Translations under genes and position numbers: made by a program
Assembly: GCF_009650765.1 (NCBI RefSeq)
Contig: NZ_CP045740.1
Coordinates: 6,672,001 to 6,736,000, forward strand
Direction of reading: 5' to 3'
Origin: Streptomyces sp. SUK 48
GTDB taxonomy: Bacteria > Actinomycetota > Actinomycetes > Streptomycetales > Streptomycetaceae
DNA: 64,000 nucleotides
Shown here: piece after piece, positions 7,489-16,366 of the stretch
Layout: the number at the start of each line of letters is the position of its first letter
How positions within the stretch are numbered: the stretch's first letter is position 1
Notes under the pieces: model-generated
What the model was told of the DNA's origin: nothing
Database searches by the model: none
What the model saw: the letters and a program-made list of their open reading frames with translations, nothing else

Positions 7489-9303
7489 ATGCCCGCATCA
7501 CCGAGCACCGCCCGGGCCCTCAACGACCGCCTGGCCCTGGGGCTCCTCCAGGACCAGGGCCCGCTGACGGCAGGGCAGTTGAAGCAGCTGACGGGGTTGT
7601 CCCGGCCGACGGTCGCCGACCTCGTCGAACGGCTCGGCGCGGCCGGGCTGATCAGCGTCGTGGGCGAGTCCGGCGCGGCCCGCCGGGGGCCGAACGCCCG
7701 GCTCTACGGCATCGCCGCCGACCGCGCCCATCTGGCGGCGCTCGACGTGCGCACCGAGGGGGTCGACGTGCTGGTCGCCGACCTGACGGGCCAGGTGCTC
7801 GCGGAGGCGTCCGTGCCGATCGAGGGGGACACCGGGACCGGGCCCGCGGTGCGACGGGTGGTGGCGGCGGTGGCGGCGGCCGTCGGGCGGGCCGGCGCGG
7901 AGCGGCCGCACACGGTCGGCATCGGCGCGCCGGGCCTCATCGACCCGGCCACGGGTGACCTGCGCGACTCGGCGGGGCTGCCCGCGTGGCACCGCAGCCT
8001 GTCCGCCGCCCTCCAGGAACGGCTGCCCGGGGCCCGCGTCACGGTGGAGAACGAGACCAACCTCGCGGCCCTCGCCGAACAGCGCGAGGGCGCGGCCCGC
8101 GACCGCGACACCTTCGTCCTGCTCTGGCTCGGCCACGGCACCGGCGCGGCGGTCGTCCTCGACGGCACCCTGCGCCGCGGTGCCTCCGGCGGCACCGGCG
8201 AGATCGGCTTCCTCCCGGTCCCGGGCACCTCCACGCTCCCCTCGGCCACGGACTGCTCGGGCGGCTTCCACACCCTGGCGGGCGCGGCGGCGGTCGTGGC
8301 CCTGGGCACGGAGCACGGCCTGCCGGCCCCCACGACGCCGGACGGGCCGGGGGCGGCCGGGATGGTGCGGGGCGCGGTGGAGCGAGTGCTCGCGACGGCC
8401 GCGTCCGCCGGAGCCGAGCCGGGCACGGGGAAGCCGGCCGCGGCACGGGACGAGGCGTCGAAGACGGGACCGGGCGATACGGCGACGCGTACGCCTGCGG
8501 CGACGGAGGAGGACCGGTCGGCCGTACGGGGGGAATCGCCGGGCGAGGCGCGAAAGCCGCCGGCCGGCGACTCCTCTGCGGCGGCCGAGCCGATGGGGCG
8601 TGCGTCGGGCCCGGCGGCCGACCGGGCCGGAACAGGGGAGCATCGGCCGGCCGTACGGGGACTGCCGGCGGGGGAGGCCCTGGCCGGTGACGCCTCGGTG
8701 GCGGGCGACCCGACGGACCGGGAGTCGGCTACGGCGGCTGACCGGGCCGGATCGGAGGAGGGCCGGTCCGCCGTGCGGGGGGCGTCGATGGGCGAGACGC
8801 GCGCGTCCCCGCTCGGTGACCCTTCGGTGGCGGGGGAGTCGATGGACCAGGGGCCGACTGTGGCGGCCGACCCGTGCGGGGCGGAAGGGGGCTGGTCGGC
8901 TGTGCGGGGGCCGTCGGCGGAGGGTGCGCGAAAGCCGCCGGCCGGTGACCCTTCGGTGGCGGGCGAGTCGGCGGACCGCAAGCCCGTGACGGCGGTGGAT
9001 GTCGGTGCCGACCGTCGGTTCCTCGCCGCCCTCGCGGACCGGATCGCCATCGGTGCGGCCTCCGTCGTCGCCGTGCTCGACCCCGGGTGCGTGGTCCTCG
9101 GCGGGGAGGTCGGCCGGGCCGGCGGGGACGTCCTCGCCGGACTCGTGGCGGACCGCCTGCGCCGGATGTCCCCCCTGCCCACCGAGGTCCGGGCCGGCGC
9201 CCTCGGCGGCTCCGCCGTCCTGCGCGGCGCCCTGCTGACCGCCCGCGACCGCGCCCAGGACACCCTGTGGTCCGACCCGCCGCGGTCACCGGTCCCGTCG
9301 TAG
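7489..9303 (+). CDS. ROK-family transcriptional regulator with repeat-rich insertion
   Basis: A 604-residue ROK protein; typical ROK repressors have about 380-420 residues. Residues 10-65 form a winged helix-turn-helix (LTGLSRPTVADLVERL). The sugar-kinase-like ROK fold starts near residue 75 and includes GIGAPGLIDPATG. The usual ROK zinc cysteines are not seen; the expected place reads TDCSGGFHTLAG. Around residues 305-505 the fold is interrupted by a low-complexity segment containing four repeats of 40-43 residues, after which the C-terminal fold resumes (RIAIGAASVVAVLDPGCVVLGG). It is divergent from an MFS gene that it probably controls. Whether the insertion leaves it functional is open. 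Confidence 0.85.
   Translation: MPASPSTARALNDRLALGLLQDQGPLTAGQLKQLTGLSRPTVADLVERLGAAGLISVVGESGAARRGPNARLYGIAADRAHLAALDVRTEGVDVLVADLTGQVLAEASVPIEGDTGTGPAVRRVVAAVAAAVGRAGAERPHTVGIGAPGLIDPATGDLRDSAGLPAWHRSLSAALQERLPGARVTVENETNLAALAEQREGAARDRDTFVLLWLGHGTGAAVVLDGTLRRGASGGTGEIGFLPVPGTSTLPSATDCSGGFHTLAGAAAVVALGTEHGLPAPTTPDGPGAAGMVRGAVERVLATAASAGAEPGTGKPAAARDEASKTGPGDTATRTPAATEEDRSAVRGESPGEARKPPAGDSSAAAEPMGRASGPAADRAGTGEHRPAVRGLPAGEALAGDASVAGDPTDRESATAADRAGSEEGRSAVRGASMGETRASPLGDPSVAGESMDQGPTVAADPCGAEGGWSAVRGPSAEGARKPPAGDPSVAGESADRKPVTAVDVGADRRFLAALADRIAIGAASVVAVLDPGCVVLGGEVGRAGGDVLAGLVADRLRRMSPLPTEVRAGALGGSAVLRGALLTARDRAQDTLWSDPPRSPVPS
8509..9003 (+). repeat. in-frame tandem repeat of about 129/120 bp inside ROK gene
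   Basis: Four units begin at about 8509, 8638, 8758 and 8887, with lengths of 129, 120, 129 and about 117 bp. Each encodes a variant of (E/G)xRSAVRG, then a Gly/Pro/Ala-rich middle ending near GDPSVAGES, then a link such as AADRAG. All lengths are multiples of three, so the ROK frame survives. The predicted peptide is disordered. Confidence 0.85.
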
Positions 9304-9706
9304 CCGTCGCCCGTCCGAACCGCTTGCCCCCGTTCCGCCGGTGGAGGTGACCTAATTCGGCACCGGCCCGGCGGAGTTGGTCCGCCCGTCCCGTAAGTGG
9401 GGACGCCCTCCGCGGAGGGGGCCGGGCAGCCGTCCGGAAGAGTGGCATCGCCCCGGTTCCGGACCGCTGGCGACCCGGCGGCGGGCAAGGGCCGTCGTCA
9501 CCGCCGCCGGGCCCGATCGGCACCCTAAAAGGACTAGACCATTACGGTCAATGGGACGGGAGGGGCCAACGTGTGCCGGACGGGAGGGAGTTGCGGACGG
9601 GGTGTCCCGGCGCCCGCCCGCGGGGACACGGACTGTGAGCGAGCCCACACGGACCCCCTGTCGGGGTGGCCACCCGGCGTGGCACACTGGCCGTGTACCA
9701 GAAGCA
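9304..9706. other. gene-free stretch before the FMN riboswitch
   Basis: No credible gene on either strand. It holds a small palindrome CCCTCCGCGGAGGG near 9407-9420 that may end the ROK transcript. It also holds a leftward promoter at 9522-9551 and presumably the rightward promoter of the riboflavin operon. Confidence 0.5.
9522..9551 (-). promoter_or_regulatory. leftward promoter with DasR-like site, no gene downstream
   Basis: On the minus strand TTGACC is followed after 18 bases by TAGGGT, a good streptomycete housekeeping promoter. The spacer contains TGGTCTAGTCC, close to one half of the DasR operator consensus TGGTCTAGACCA. The transcript would run into the 3' end of the ROK gene, where no open frame starts. 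The same arrangement recurs at 25366-25394. Confidence 0.5.
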
Positions 9707-9833
9707 GCGCACTCCGGGGTCGGTGAAAGTCCGAACCGGCGGTTACAGTCCGCGACCCGGTCGCCTCCAGCGACCGGTTGACCAGGTGAAATTCCTGGAC
9801 CGACGGTTAAAGTCCGGATGGGAGGCAGTGCGC
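9707..9833 (+). ncRNA. FMN riboswitch (RFN element)
   Basis: All RFN landmarks occur in order: GCGCAC of P1, TCGGTGAAAGTCCGAACCGG, CGGTTACAGTCCGCGACCC, a variable hairpin, TGAAATTCCTGGACCGACGG, TTAAAGTCCGGATGGGAGG, and GTGCGC closing P1. It lies about 165 bp upstream of ribE in the same direction. FMN binding should reduce expression of the ribE-ribM-ribBA-ribH operon, in this phylum often at the level of translation or termination. Confidence 0.95.
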
Positions 9834-9996
9834 GGCGGGCGGGCATGCGTTCCGTGTGCGCGCCGCCGTATCCGGTCTCGTCCCTCCACGGGCGAGCCCT
9901 CTTCGGCGACGTCCCCAGCGTGTGCTCATCCGTAGATTCTGTCGTCCGTCGACAGGCCCCGGAGTCCGTGCCCCATGAGGCAGGAGGACCCGGGAA

Positions 9997-10620
9997 GTGT
10001 TCACCGGAATCGTCGAAGAGCTGGGTGAGATCACCGCCGTCGAGAACCTCGGCGACGCCTCCCGCTTCCGGCTCCGCGGCCCCGTCGTCACCGACGGCGC
10101 CCGGCATGGCGACTCCATCGCCGTGAACGGAGTCTGTCTCACCGTCGTCGACCACGAGGGCGACGAGTTCACCGCCGACGTCATGGCCGAGACCCTGAAG
10201 CGCTCCAGCCTGGGCGCGCTCACCACCGGCTCCCGCGTCAACCTCGAACGCCCCACCGCCGTCGGCGCCCGCCTCGGCGGACACATCGTGCAGGGCCATG
10301 TCGACGGCACCGGCGAGGTCCTGGAGCGCACGGCCTCCGAGCACTGGGAGATCGTGAAGATCTCTCTGCCCGCCGACCTCGCCCGCTACGTGGTCGAGAA
10401 GGGCTCCATCACCGTCGACGGCATCAGCCTCACCGTCGTGGACGCCGGGTCCGACCACTTCACCGTCAGCCTCATCCCCACCACCCTCGCCCTGACCACG
10501 CTCGGCGTGAAGCAGCCCGGCGACCCGGTCAACCTCGAGGTGGACGTCATCGCCAAGTACGTCGAGCGCCTCCTCACGGCGGGCCGCGCCGACGGGAGCG
10601 GACAGGAGGCCGGCCGGTGA
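9997..10620 (+). CDS. ribE: riboflavin synthase alpha subunit
   Basis: A 207-residue protein made of two lumazine-binding beta-barrel repeats. The first starts [10 protein letters not shown] and contains NGVCLTVV; the second contains [12 protein letters not shown] and DGISLTVV. It dismutates two 6,7-dimethyl-8-ribityllumazine molecules to riboflavin. Start GTG 9997 follows AGGAGG. The gene is the first one behind the FMN riboswitch and overlaps ribM by GTGA. Length is normal. Confidence 0.95.
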   Translation: MFTGIVEELGEITAVENLGDASRFRLRGPVVTDGARHGDSIAVNGVCLTVVDHEGDEFTADVMAETLKRSSLGALTTGSRVNLERPTAVGARLGGHIVQGHVDGTGEVLERTASEHWEIVKISLPADLARYVVEKGSITVDGISLTVVDAGSDHFTVSLIPTTLALTTLGVKQPGDPVNLEVDVIAKYVERLLTAGRADGSGQEAGR

Positions 10621-11258
10621 ACTCGCTCAACACCGAGGCGTTCACCCTCTTCGGACAGCACATCCTGTGGTCCGACATGACCGGCAACATCCTCGGCCTG
10701 ATCGGACTCGTCCTCGGCTGGCGCCGCTCCCTGTGGAGCTGGCCGGTGCAGTTCGTCTCCGGCCTGGTCCTCTTCGCCGCCTTCTACGGCCACCTCACCG
10801 GCAGCGCCGGCAAGCAGGCCGTCGTCATGGTGGTCGCCCTCTACGGCTTCTGGCAGTGGAACCGCGGCCGGGGCGGGGCCGGCGACGGCCACATCTCCCC
10901 GCGGTTCGCCACCTGGCGCGAGCGCGCCGCCCTGATCGGCGCCGCCGCGATCGGCACCGTCGCCGTCGCCCTGCTGTTCACCGCGTTCCCGGAACTGTCC
11001 TGGGACCCCTGGCCGGACGCCTACATCTTCGTCGGCACCGTCGTCGCGATGTACGCCCAGGCCAAGGGCATGGTCGAGTTCTGGTTCGCCTGGCTGCTCG
11101 TCGACCTCGTCGGCGTCCCCCTCAACTTCGCCAACGGCTACGCCTTCTCCGGCTTCGTCTACGTCATCTACGGCGCACTCGTCCTGTGGGGCATGCGCGA
11201 CTGGTGGCTGCGCTCCCGCAAGAGCCCGCGGCCCGTTCTGGAAGGAGCACCGGCATGA
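10617..11258 (+). CDS. ribM: PnuC-family riboflavin transporter
   Basis: A 213-residue membrane protein with about seven hydrophobic helices. Family features include the tryptophan-rich block [19 protein letters not shown] and, near the C terminus, [19 protein letters not shown]. PnuC-type proteins take up nicotinamide riboside, thiamine or riboflavin. Its position inside an FMN-riboswitch-controlled rib operon points to riboflavin, as for RibM of actinobacteria. GTG 10617 overlaps the ribE stop and the stop overlaps the ribBA ATG, so the three genes are translationally coupled. Confidence 0.92.
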   Translation: MNSLNTEAFTLFGQHILWSDMTGNILGLIGLVLGWRRSLWSWPVQFVSGLVLFAAFYGHLTGSAGKQAVVMVVALYGFWQWNRGRGGAGDGHISPRFATWRERAALIGAAAIGTVAVALLFTAFPELSWDPWPDAYIFVGTVVAMYAQAKGMVEFWFAWLLVDLVGVPLNFANGYAFSGFVYVIYGALVLWGMRDWWLRSRKSPRPVLEGAPA

Positions 11259-12559
11259 CCTCGGCCACCCCGCTCTACGACCCCTACTCCTACTCCTACG
11301 ACGGCGACGGCATCGAGGAGTTCGCCCTCGACCCCGTCGAGCAGGCCATCGCCGACATCGCCGCCGGGCGCCCCGTGATCGTCGTCGACGACGAGGACCG
11401 GGAGAACGAGGGCGACCTCGTCATCGCCGCCGAGAAGGTGACCCCCGAGATCGTCGCCTTCATGATGAGCGAGTGCCGGGGCCTGGTCTGCGCCCCCATG
11501 GAGGCCGCGGAACTCGACCGGCTGCGGCTGCCGCAGATGGTCGAGGACAACACCGAGTCGATGAAGACCGCCTTCACCGTCTCCGTGGACGCCTCCGGCG
11601 CGCACGGCGTGACCACCGGCATCTCCGCCGCCGACCGCGCCACCACCCTCCAGCTGCTCGCGAGCGGCACCGCAGGGCCCACCGACTTCGTGCGCCCCGG
11701 CCATGTCTTCCCGCTGCGCGCCCGGCCCGGCGGCGTCCTGGAGCGCAACGGCCACACCGAGGCCGCCGTCGACCTCGCCCGGCTCGCGGGGCTGCGCCCG
11801 GCCGGCGCCATCGTGGAGATCGCCGGCGAGGACGGCCGGATGCTGCGGCTGCCCGAACTGATCCCGTTCGCCCGCAAGCACGGTCTGACGATCATCTCCA
11901 TCGAGGACCTGGTCGCCCACCGCCGCGGCACCGAGCCCACCGTCCGCCGCGAGGCCGAGACCCTGCTGCCCACCCGGCACGGCACCTTCACCGCGCACGG
12001 CTACCGCTCCACCGTCGACGGCGTCGAGCACGTCGCCCTCGTGCACGGCGAGATCGGCACCGGCGAGGACGTCCTGGTCCGGGTGCACTCCGAGTGCCTG
12101 ACCGGCGACGTCTTCGGCTCCCTGCGCTGCGACTGCGGCCCCCAGCTGGACAGCTCCCTCGCCCGCATCCAGGAGGAGGGCCGCGGCGTCGTGGTCTACC
12201 TGCGCGGGCACGAGGGCCGCGGCATCGGCCTGCTGTCCAAGCTGCGCGCCTACGAGCTCCAGGAGCAGGGCCGCGACACGCTGGACGCCAACCTGGAGCT
12301 CGGCCTGCCCGCCGACGCCCGCGACTACGGGGCCGGCGCCCAGATCCTCGCCGACCTCGGCGTGCGCAGCGTCCGGCTGATGACCAACAACCCGGACAAG
12401 GCCGACGCGCTGGAGCGCCACGGAGTGCGGGTCGCCGGGCGCGAGCCGATGCCGGTCCAGGCGGGGGAGCACAATCTGCGCTATCTGCGCACCAAGCGGG
12501 ACCGGATGGGCCACGACCTGCCCTGGCTGGACACCCCGGCCACCTGCCCGAACCAGTAG
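11255..12559 (+). CDS. ribBA: bifunctional DHBP synthase / GTP cyclohydrolase II
   Basis: A 434-residue fusion. Residues about 20-225 are 3,4-dihydroxy-2-butanone-4-phosphate synthase, with the acidic motif [12 protein letters not shown] and [10 protein letters not shown]. Residues about 228-430 are GTP cyclohydrolase II, with zinc ligands in [16 protein letters not shown] and [10 protein letters not shown]. It supplies both precursors for lumazine synthesis. The start overlaps the ribM stop (ATGA). The stop codon lies in a 9-bp tandem repeat that supplies three further in-frame TAG codons. ribH follows after 77 bp. Confidence 0.95.
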   Translation: MTSATPLYDPYSYSYDGDGIEEFALDPVEQAIADIAAGRPVIVVDDEDRENEGDLVIAAEKVTPEIVAFMMSECRGLVCAPMEAAELDRLRLPQMVEDNTESMKTAFTVSVDASGAHGVTTGISAADRATTLQLLASGTAGPTDFVRPGHVFPLRARPGGVLERNGHTEAAVDLARLAGLRPAGAIVEIAGEDGRMLRLPELIPFARKHGLTIISIEDLVAHRRGTEPTVRREAETLLPTRHGTFTAHGYRSTVDGVEHVALVHGEIGTGEDVLVRVHSECLTGDVFGSLRCDCGPQLDSSLARIQEEGRGVVVYLRGHEGRGIGLLSKLRAYELQEQGRDTLDANLELGLPADARDYGAGAQILADLGVRSVRLMTNNPDKADALERHGVRVAGREPMPVQAGEHNLRYLRTKRDRMGHDLPWLDTPATCPNQ

Positions 12560-12595
12560 AACCAGTAGAACCAGTAGAACCAGTAGAACCAGCAA
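12551..12595 (+). repeat. 9-bp tandem repeat duplicating the ribBA stop codon
   Basis: AACCAGTAG occurs four times in a row, followed by a decayed fifth unit AACCAGCAA. Because the period is a multiple of three, each unit adds another in-frame TAG (12557, 12566, 12575, 12584). Confidence 0.95.
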
Positions 12596-12636
12596 GCAAG
12601 CGACACCAGTCGAGCCAGAAGGCACTTAGGAGAGAC

Positions 12637-13119
12637 GTGAGCGGCAAGGGTGCACCGGAACTGTCCGTACGCAACGCCGGCGACCTCAGGGTCGCCGTCA
12701 TCGCGGCGCAGTGGCACGAGAAGGTGATGGACGGTCTGGTGAACGGCGCCCTGCGCGCCCTCGGCGACCTGGGGATCGACGAGCCGACCCTGATCCGGGT
12801 CCCCGGCAGCTTCGAGCTCCCGGTCGCCGCCAAGGTGCTGGCCGCGCGCTACGACGCGGTGGTCGCCCTCGGCGTCGTCATCCGCGGCGGCACCCCCCAC
12901 TTCGACTACGTGTGCCAGGGCGTCGCCCAGGGCCTCACCCAGGTCTCCGTGGAGACCGGCGTCCCGGTCGGCTTCGGCGTGCTCACCTGCGACACCGAGG
13001 AGCAGGCCCTGGACCGGGCCGGCATCGAGGGCTCCAGCGAGGACAAGGGCCACGAGGCGGTGATCGCGGCGGTCTCGACGGCCGCGACGCTGCGTTCGGT
13101 ATCCGAACCCTGGCACTGA
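12637..13119 (+). CDS. ribH: 6,7-dimethyl-8-ribityllumazine synthase
   Basis: A 160-residue protein that condenses the ribityl pyrimidine with dihydroxybutanone phosphate. GTG 12637 follows AGGAGA by about six bases. Family blocks are [28 protein letters not shown] with the catalytic His, and an ED-KGHEA segment at the C-terminal side. It ends the riboflavin operon; hisE begins 34 bp later, so read-through into the histidine genes is possible. No ribD/ribG deaminase-reductase gene is in the window. Confidence 0.95.
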   Translation: MSGKGAPELSVRNAGDLRVAVIAAQWHEKVMDGLVNGALRALGDLGIDEPTLIRVPGSFELPVAAKVLAARYDAVVALGVVIRGGTPHFDYVCQGVAQGLTQVSVETGVPVGFGVLTCDTEEQALDRAGIEGSSEDKGHEAVIAAVSTAATLRSVSEPWH

Positions 13120-13153
13120 GGCGCCGGCCGGAGCGCGTAGGGTAAGGACCACC

Positions 13154-13426
13154 ATGTCCAAGAAGACGTTCGAGGAGCTCTTCACCGAGCTCCAGCACAA
13201 GGCCGCCCACGGCGATCCCGCCACCTCCCGCACCGCCGAACTCGTCGGCAAGGGGGTCCATGCCATCGGCAAGAAGGTCGTCGAAGAGGCCGCCGAGGTC
13301 TGGATGGCCGCCGAGCACGAGGGCAAGGAGGCGGCAGCCGAGGAGATCTCCCAGCTGCTGTACCACGTCCAGGTGATGATGGTCGCCCGCGGGATCTCCC
13401 TGGACGACGTCTACGCCCACCTCTGA
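13154..13426 (+). CDS. hisE: phosphoribosyl-ATP diphosphatase
   Basis: A 90-residue all-helical MazG-like enzyme, the normal size for stand-alone HisE. It has [18 protein letters not shown] with the metal-binding Glu cluster and [14 protein letters not shown]. It carries out the second step of histidine synthesis, PR-ATP to PR-AMP. It sits 66 bp upstream of hisG, which does the first step, a standard actinobacterial pair. Confidence 0.95.
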   Translation: MSKKTFEELFTELQHKAAHGDPATSRTAELVGKGVHAIGKKVVEEAAEVWMAAEHEGKEAAAEEISQLLYHVQVMMVARGISLDDVYAHL

Positions 13427-13492
13427 CCGAACCGCCGCGCCCCGCCGCGGCACACCGCACCGACCCCCTTCACCGCAAAGGAAGCCGTCCTC

Positions 13493-14350
13493 ATGCTGCG
13501 CATCGCCGTCCCCAACAAGGGTTCCCTGTCCGGCCCTGCGGCGGACATGCTGCATGAGGCCGGCTACCGGCAGCGCCGCGAGTCCAAGGAACTGCGCGTC
13601 GTCGACCCGGGCAACGAGGTCGAGTTCTTCTACCTCCGCCCCCGCGACATCGCGATCTATGTCTCCTCCGGCCGCCTCGACATCGGCATCACCGGCCGCG
13701 ACCTGCTGGTCGACTCCGGCGCGGCCGCCGAGGAGATCCTCCCGCTGGGCTTCGCCCGCTCCACCTTCCGCTTCGCCGGGAAGCCGGGCACCGCGAGCAG
13801 CGTCGAGGACCTGAAGGGCCGTACGGTCGCCACCTCCTACGAGGGCATCGTCGGCCGGCACCTCGCCGACAGCGGTGTCGACGCCTCCGTCGTCCACCTG
13901 GACGGCGCCGTGGAGACCGCGATCGAGCTGGGCGTCGCCGAGGTCATCGCCGACGTCGTGGAGACCGGCACCAGCCTGCGCAACGCGGGCCTGGAGGTCT
14001 TCGGCGAGCCGATCATGAAGTCCGAGGCCATCGTGATCCGCCGCACCGGCGCGGACGCGGAGGAGGCCGCCGAGCCGAAGGTCCAGCAGTTCCTGCGCCG
14101 CCTCCAGGGCGTCCTGGTCGCCCGGACGTACGTGATGATGGACTACGACTGCCGGGTCGAGCAGCTGGAGAAGGCCGTCGCCCTCACCCCCGGCCTGGAG
14201 TCCCCGACCGTCTCCCCGCTGCACAACGAGGGCTGGGTCGCGGTCCGCGCCATGGTCCCCGCCAAGGACGCGCAGCGGATCATGGACGACCTCTACGCCA
14301 TCGGCGCCCGCGCCATCCTGACCACGGCCATCCACGCCTGCCGCCTCTGA
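13493..14350 (+). CDS. hisG: ATP phosphoribosyltransferase, long form
   Basis: A 285-residue HisG of the hexameric long form. The N-terminal half is the periplasmic-binding-like catalytic fold (RIAVPNKGSLSG, DIGITGRDLLVDSG). The last 75 residues or so form the ACT-like regulatory domain that binds histidine for feedback inhibition. It commits ATP and PRPP to histidine synthesis. A purine-rich site (AAAGGAAG) precedes ATG 13493. Cotranscribed with hisE. Confidence 0.95.
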   Translation: MLRIAVPNKGSLSGPAADMLHEAGYRQRRESKELRVVDPGNEVEFFYLRPRDIAIYVSSGRLDIGITGRDLLVDSGAAAEEILPLGFARSTFRFAGKPGTASSVEDLKGRTVATSYEGIVGRHLADSGVDASVVHLDGAVETAIELGVAEVIADVVETGTSLRNAGLEVFGEPIMKSEAIVIRRTGADAEEAAEPKVQQFLRRLQGVLVARTYVMMDYDCRVEQLEKAVALTPGLESPTVSPLHNEGWVAVRAMVPAKDAQRIMDDLYAIGARAILTTAIHACRL

Positions 14351-14360
14351 GGGGTATGTG

Positions 14361-14816
14361 ATGTCCGACCTGCCGAACCTGCCCGTCACCTTCCGGCCGG
14401 GCTCCACCCGTGCCATCCTGCTCACCGCCGCCGTGGCGATCTTCCTCACCATCTCGGCGGTCGCCCTGCTCCTGGAGGGCCTCGGCCCGGGGGAGCGGAT
14501 GAGTTTCGTGGTCACCGGGGCGCTGATCTTCTGGGTGCTCGCCCAGCTGGCCCGGATCAAGGTGGTCGCCGACGAGAGCGGCGTCACCGTCGTGAACATC
14601 GCCAGCAGGCGGCGCCTGGAGTGGGCGGAGATCCTTCAGGTGAACCTCCGTCCGGGCGATCCCTGGGTGTTCCTCAACCTCAGCGACGGCACCAGCCTGC
14701 CCGCGCTCGGCATCCAGCCGGGCATCGCAAGGCAGCGGGCGATCGCCGACGCCAGGACGCTGCGGGCGCTCGCCGAGGCCCACTCGGCCGTCCGCCTGGG
14801 GGAAGATCAGGGCTGA
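14361..14816 (+). CDS. PH-domain membrane protein
   Basis: A 151-residue protein. Two hydrophobic helices lie at about residues 15-36 (AILLTAAVAIFLTISAVALLL) and 44-62. A compact beta-rich domain of the bacterial PH type follows, with the strand DESGVTVVNIASRRRLEW. ATG 14361 was preferred over the adjacent GTG 14358 because GAGGGG is better spaced. It starts ten bases after hisG and may be co-transcribed, but no role in histidine synthesis is known. Function unknown; probably membrane-attached with the PH-like domain in the cytoplasm. Confidence 0.75.
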   Translation: MSDLPNLPVTFRPGSTRAILLTAAVAIFLTISAVALLLEGLGPGERMSFVVTGALIFWVLAQLARIKVVADESGVTVVNIASRRRLEWAEILQVNLRPGDPWVFLNLSDGTSLPALGIQPGIARQRAIADARTLRALAEAHSAVRLGEDQG

Positions 14817-14877
14817 CCCGGAGCCGACTCCGGGGCGCCCACCCTGCCCGCCCGGTCCCTGTCTTGATTAACCTGGT

Positions 14878-14909
14878 GGGCGGAGGCCGCGCCGATCGCG
14901 CCTCCGCCC
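14878..14909 (+). terminator. strong hairpin after the PH-domain gene
   Basis: GGGCGGAGG pairs with CCTCCGCCC around an inner CGCG/CGCG stem, with a single bulged C. It lies 62 bp after the PH-domain stop and upstream of the leader of the CNNM-like genes. No T run follows. Confidence 0.6.
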
Positions 14910-15031
14910 CTGTGCGCCGCCCGGTGCCAGGGGTTCCTGCGAACCGAGGAGTGAATCCCTCCGGCGATGGACGGATCGTCCTGTAGTACCTGCGCCGCCC
15001 CCACCCGACATACCGGGGAGGCGGCGGCATC

Positions 15032-16366
15032 GTGATCACCCCCCTGCTGCTGCTCGCAGCCGCGTTCGTGCTGATTCTGGCCAACGGATTCTTCGTGGCG
15101 GCCGAATTCGGCCTGGTGACGGTCGAGCGCCCCGAGGCCGAGAAGGCCGCCGCCGACGGCGACAAGCGCGCTCGTACGGTCGTGGAGGCGCTGAAGGAAC
15201 TCTCCTTCCAGCTCTCCGGCACCCAGCTCGGCATCACCATCACCTCCCTGGTCGTCGGCATGCTCGCCGAACCGGCCCTGGGCCGGCTGCTGGGTCCCCC
15301 GTTCGCCGCGCTCGGCCTGCCCGACGGCGTCGCCTCCGGTGCCGCCGTGCTCGTCGGCATGCTGCTGGCCGCCGCGATCCAGATGGTGATCGGCGAACTG
15401 GTGCCCAAGAACTGGGCGGTCTCCCGGCCGCTCCAGGTCGCGCGCTTCGTCGCGGGCCCCCAGCACCACTTCTCCCGGCTGTTCCGGCCGGTGATCGCCG
15501 CGCTCAACACGGTCGCCAACAGGCTGGTCCGCGCCCTCGGCGTCGAACCCGCCGACGAACTGGCCTCCGCCCGCACCCCCGGCGAACTGGTCTCCCTGGC
15601 CCGGCACTCCGCGCAGGCCGGCGCCCTGGAGCAGGACACCGCCGACCTGTTCGTGCGGACCCTCTCGCTGGGCGAGCTGACCGCACAGCACGTCATGACC
15701 CCGCGCGTGAAGGTCAGCGCGCTCCAGGACTCGGCCACCGCCGAGGACGTGGTCAACCTCACCCGGGCCACCGGACTGTCCCGCTTCCCCGTCTACCGGG
15801 AGAAGATCGACGAGATCGTCGGCATGGCCCACCTCAAGGACGCCCTCGCCGTCCCGGCGCACGACCGGCTGCGCACCCCGGCCGGCCGCATCGCCCGCCC
15901 CGCGCTGCTGGTCCCCGAGACCCTGCCCGTCCAGCCCCTGCTGGCGCGGCTGCGCAGCGAACAGCCCATCGCGGTCGTGGTGGACGAGTACGGCGGCACG
16001 GCCGGCGTGGTCACCCTGGAGGACATCGTCGAGGAACTGGTCGGCGAGGTCCGCGACGAGCACGACGCCAAGGACGTGCCCGAGCTGGCCGCCGCCCCGC
16101 CCGAGGACGGCAGGCCCGCCTGGGACGTGGCCGGCAGCTGCCGGGTCGACATCCTCCAGCGCATAGGTCTGGACGTGCCCGAGGGGCCGTACGAAACCGT
16201 CGCCGGGCTGGTCGCCGACCTGCTCGGCCGCATCCCCGCCCCCGGCGACCGGGCCGAACTGCCCGGCTGGCGGCTCGCGGTCCGCCAGGTCGGCCACTAC
16301 CGCGCCGAGCGGGTCCGCCTGGTCAGGACGGCCCCGGCGGCGAACATCGCGGAGGCCGCCCGATGA
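15032..16366 (+). CDS. CNNM/CorC-like CBS-domain transporter (hemolysin family), first copy
   Basis: A 444-residue membrane protein. A DUF21/CNNM transmembrane part covers about residues 1-200, with the hallmark ANGFFVAAEFGLV. Next come two CBS motifs (about 215-335, TPRVKVSALQDSATAEDVV onward) and a C-terminal CorC_HlyC domain (about 350-430). Proteins of this plan bind ATP-Mg through the CBS pair and export Mg2+ or sense divalent ions. GTG 15032 has GGAGG in front. The stop overlaps the start of the second copy (ATGA), so the two are coupled and may form a heterodimer. Confidence 0.88.
   Translation: MITPLLLLAAAFVLILANGFFVAAEFGLVTVERPEAEKAAADGDKRARTVVEALKELSFQLSGTQLGITITSLVVGMLAEPALGRLLGPPFAALGLPDGVASGAAVLVGMLLAAAIQMVIGELVPKNWAVSRPLQVARFVAGPQHHFSRLFRPVIAALNTVANRLVRALGVEPADELASARTPGELVSLARHSAQAGALEQDTADLFVRTLSLGELTAQHVMTPRVKVSALQDSATAEDVVNLTRATGLSRFPVYREKIDEIVGMAHLKDALAVPAHDRLRTPAGRIARPALLVPETLPVQPLLARLRSEQPIAVVVDEYGGTAGVVTLEDIVEELVGEVRDEHDAKDVPELAAAPPEDGRPAWDVAGSCRVDILQRIGLDVPEGPYETVAGLVADLLGRIPAPGDRAELPGWRLAVRQVGHYRAERVRLVRTAPAANIAEAAR

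Noticed and set aside
8509..9003. Mobile element inside the ROK gene
   Set aside because: The inserted segment consists of tandem units without transposase or terminal inverted repeats and keeps the frame; minisatellite expansion explains it better.
13154..14350. Attenuator or T-box before hisE/hisG
   Set aside because: The ribH-hisE gap is only 34 bp and contains no His-rich leader peptide or specifier-like stem.
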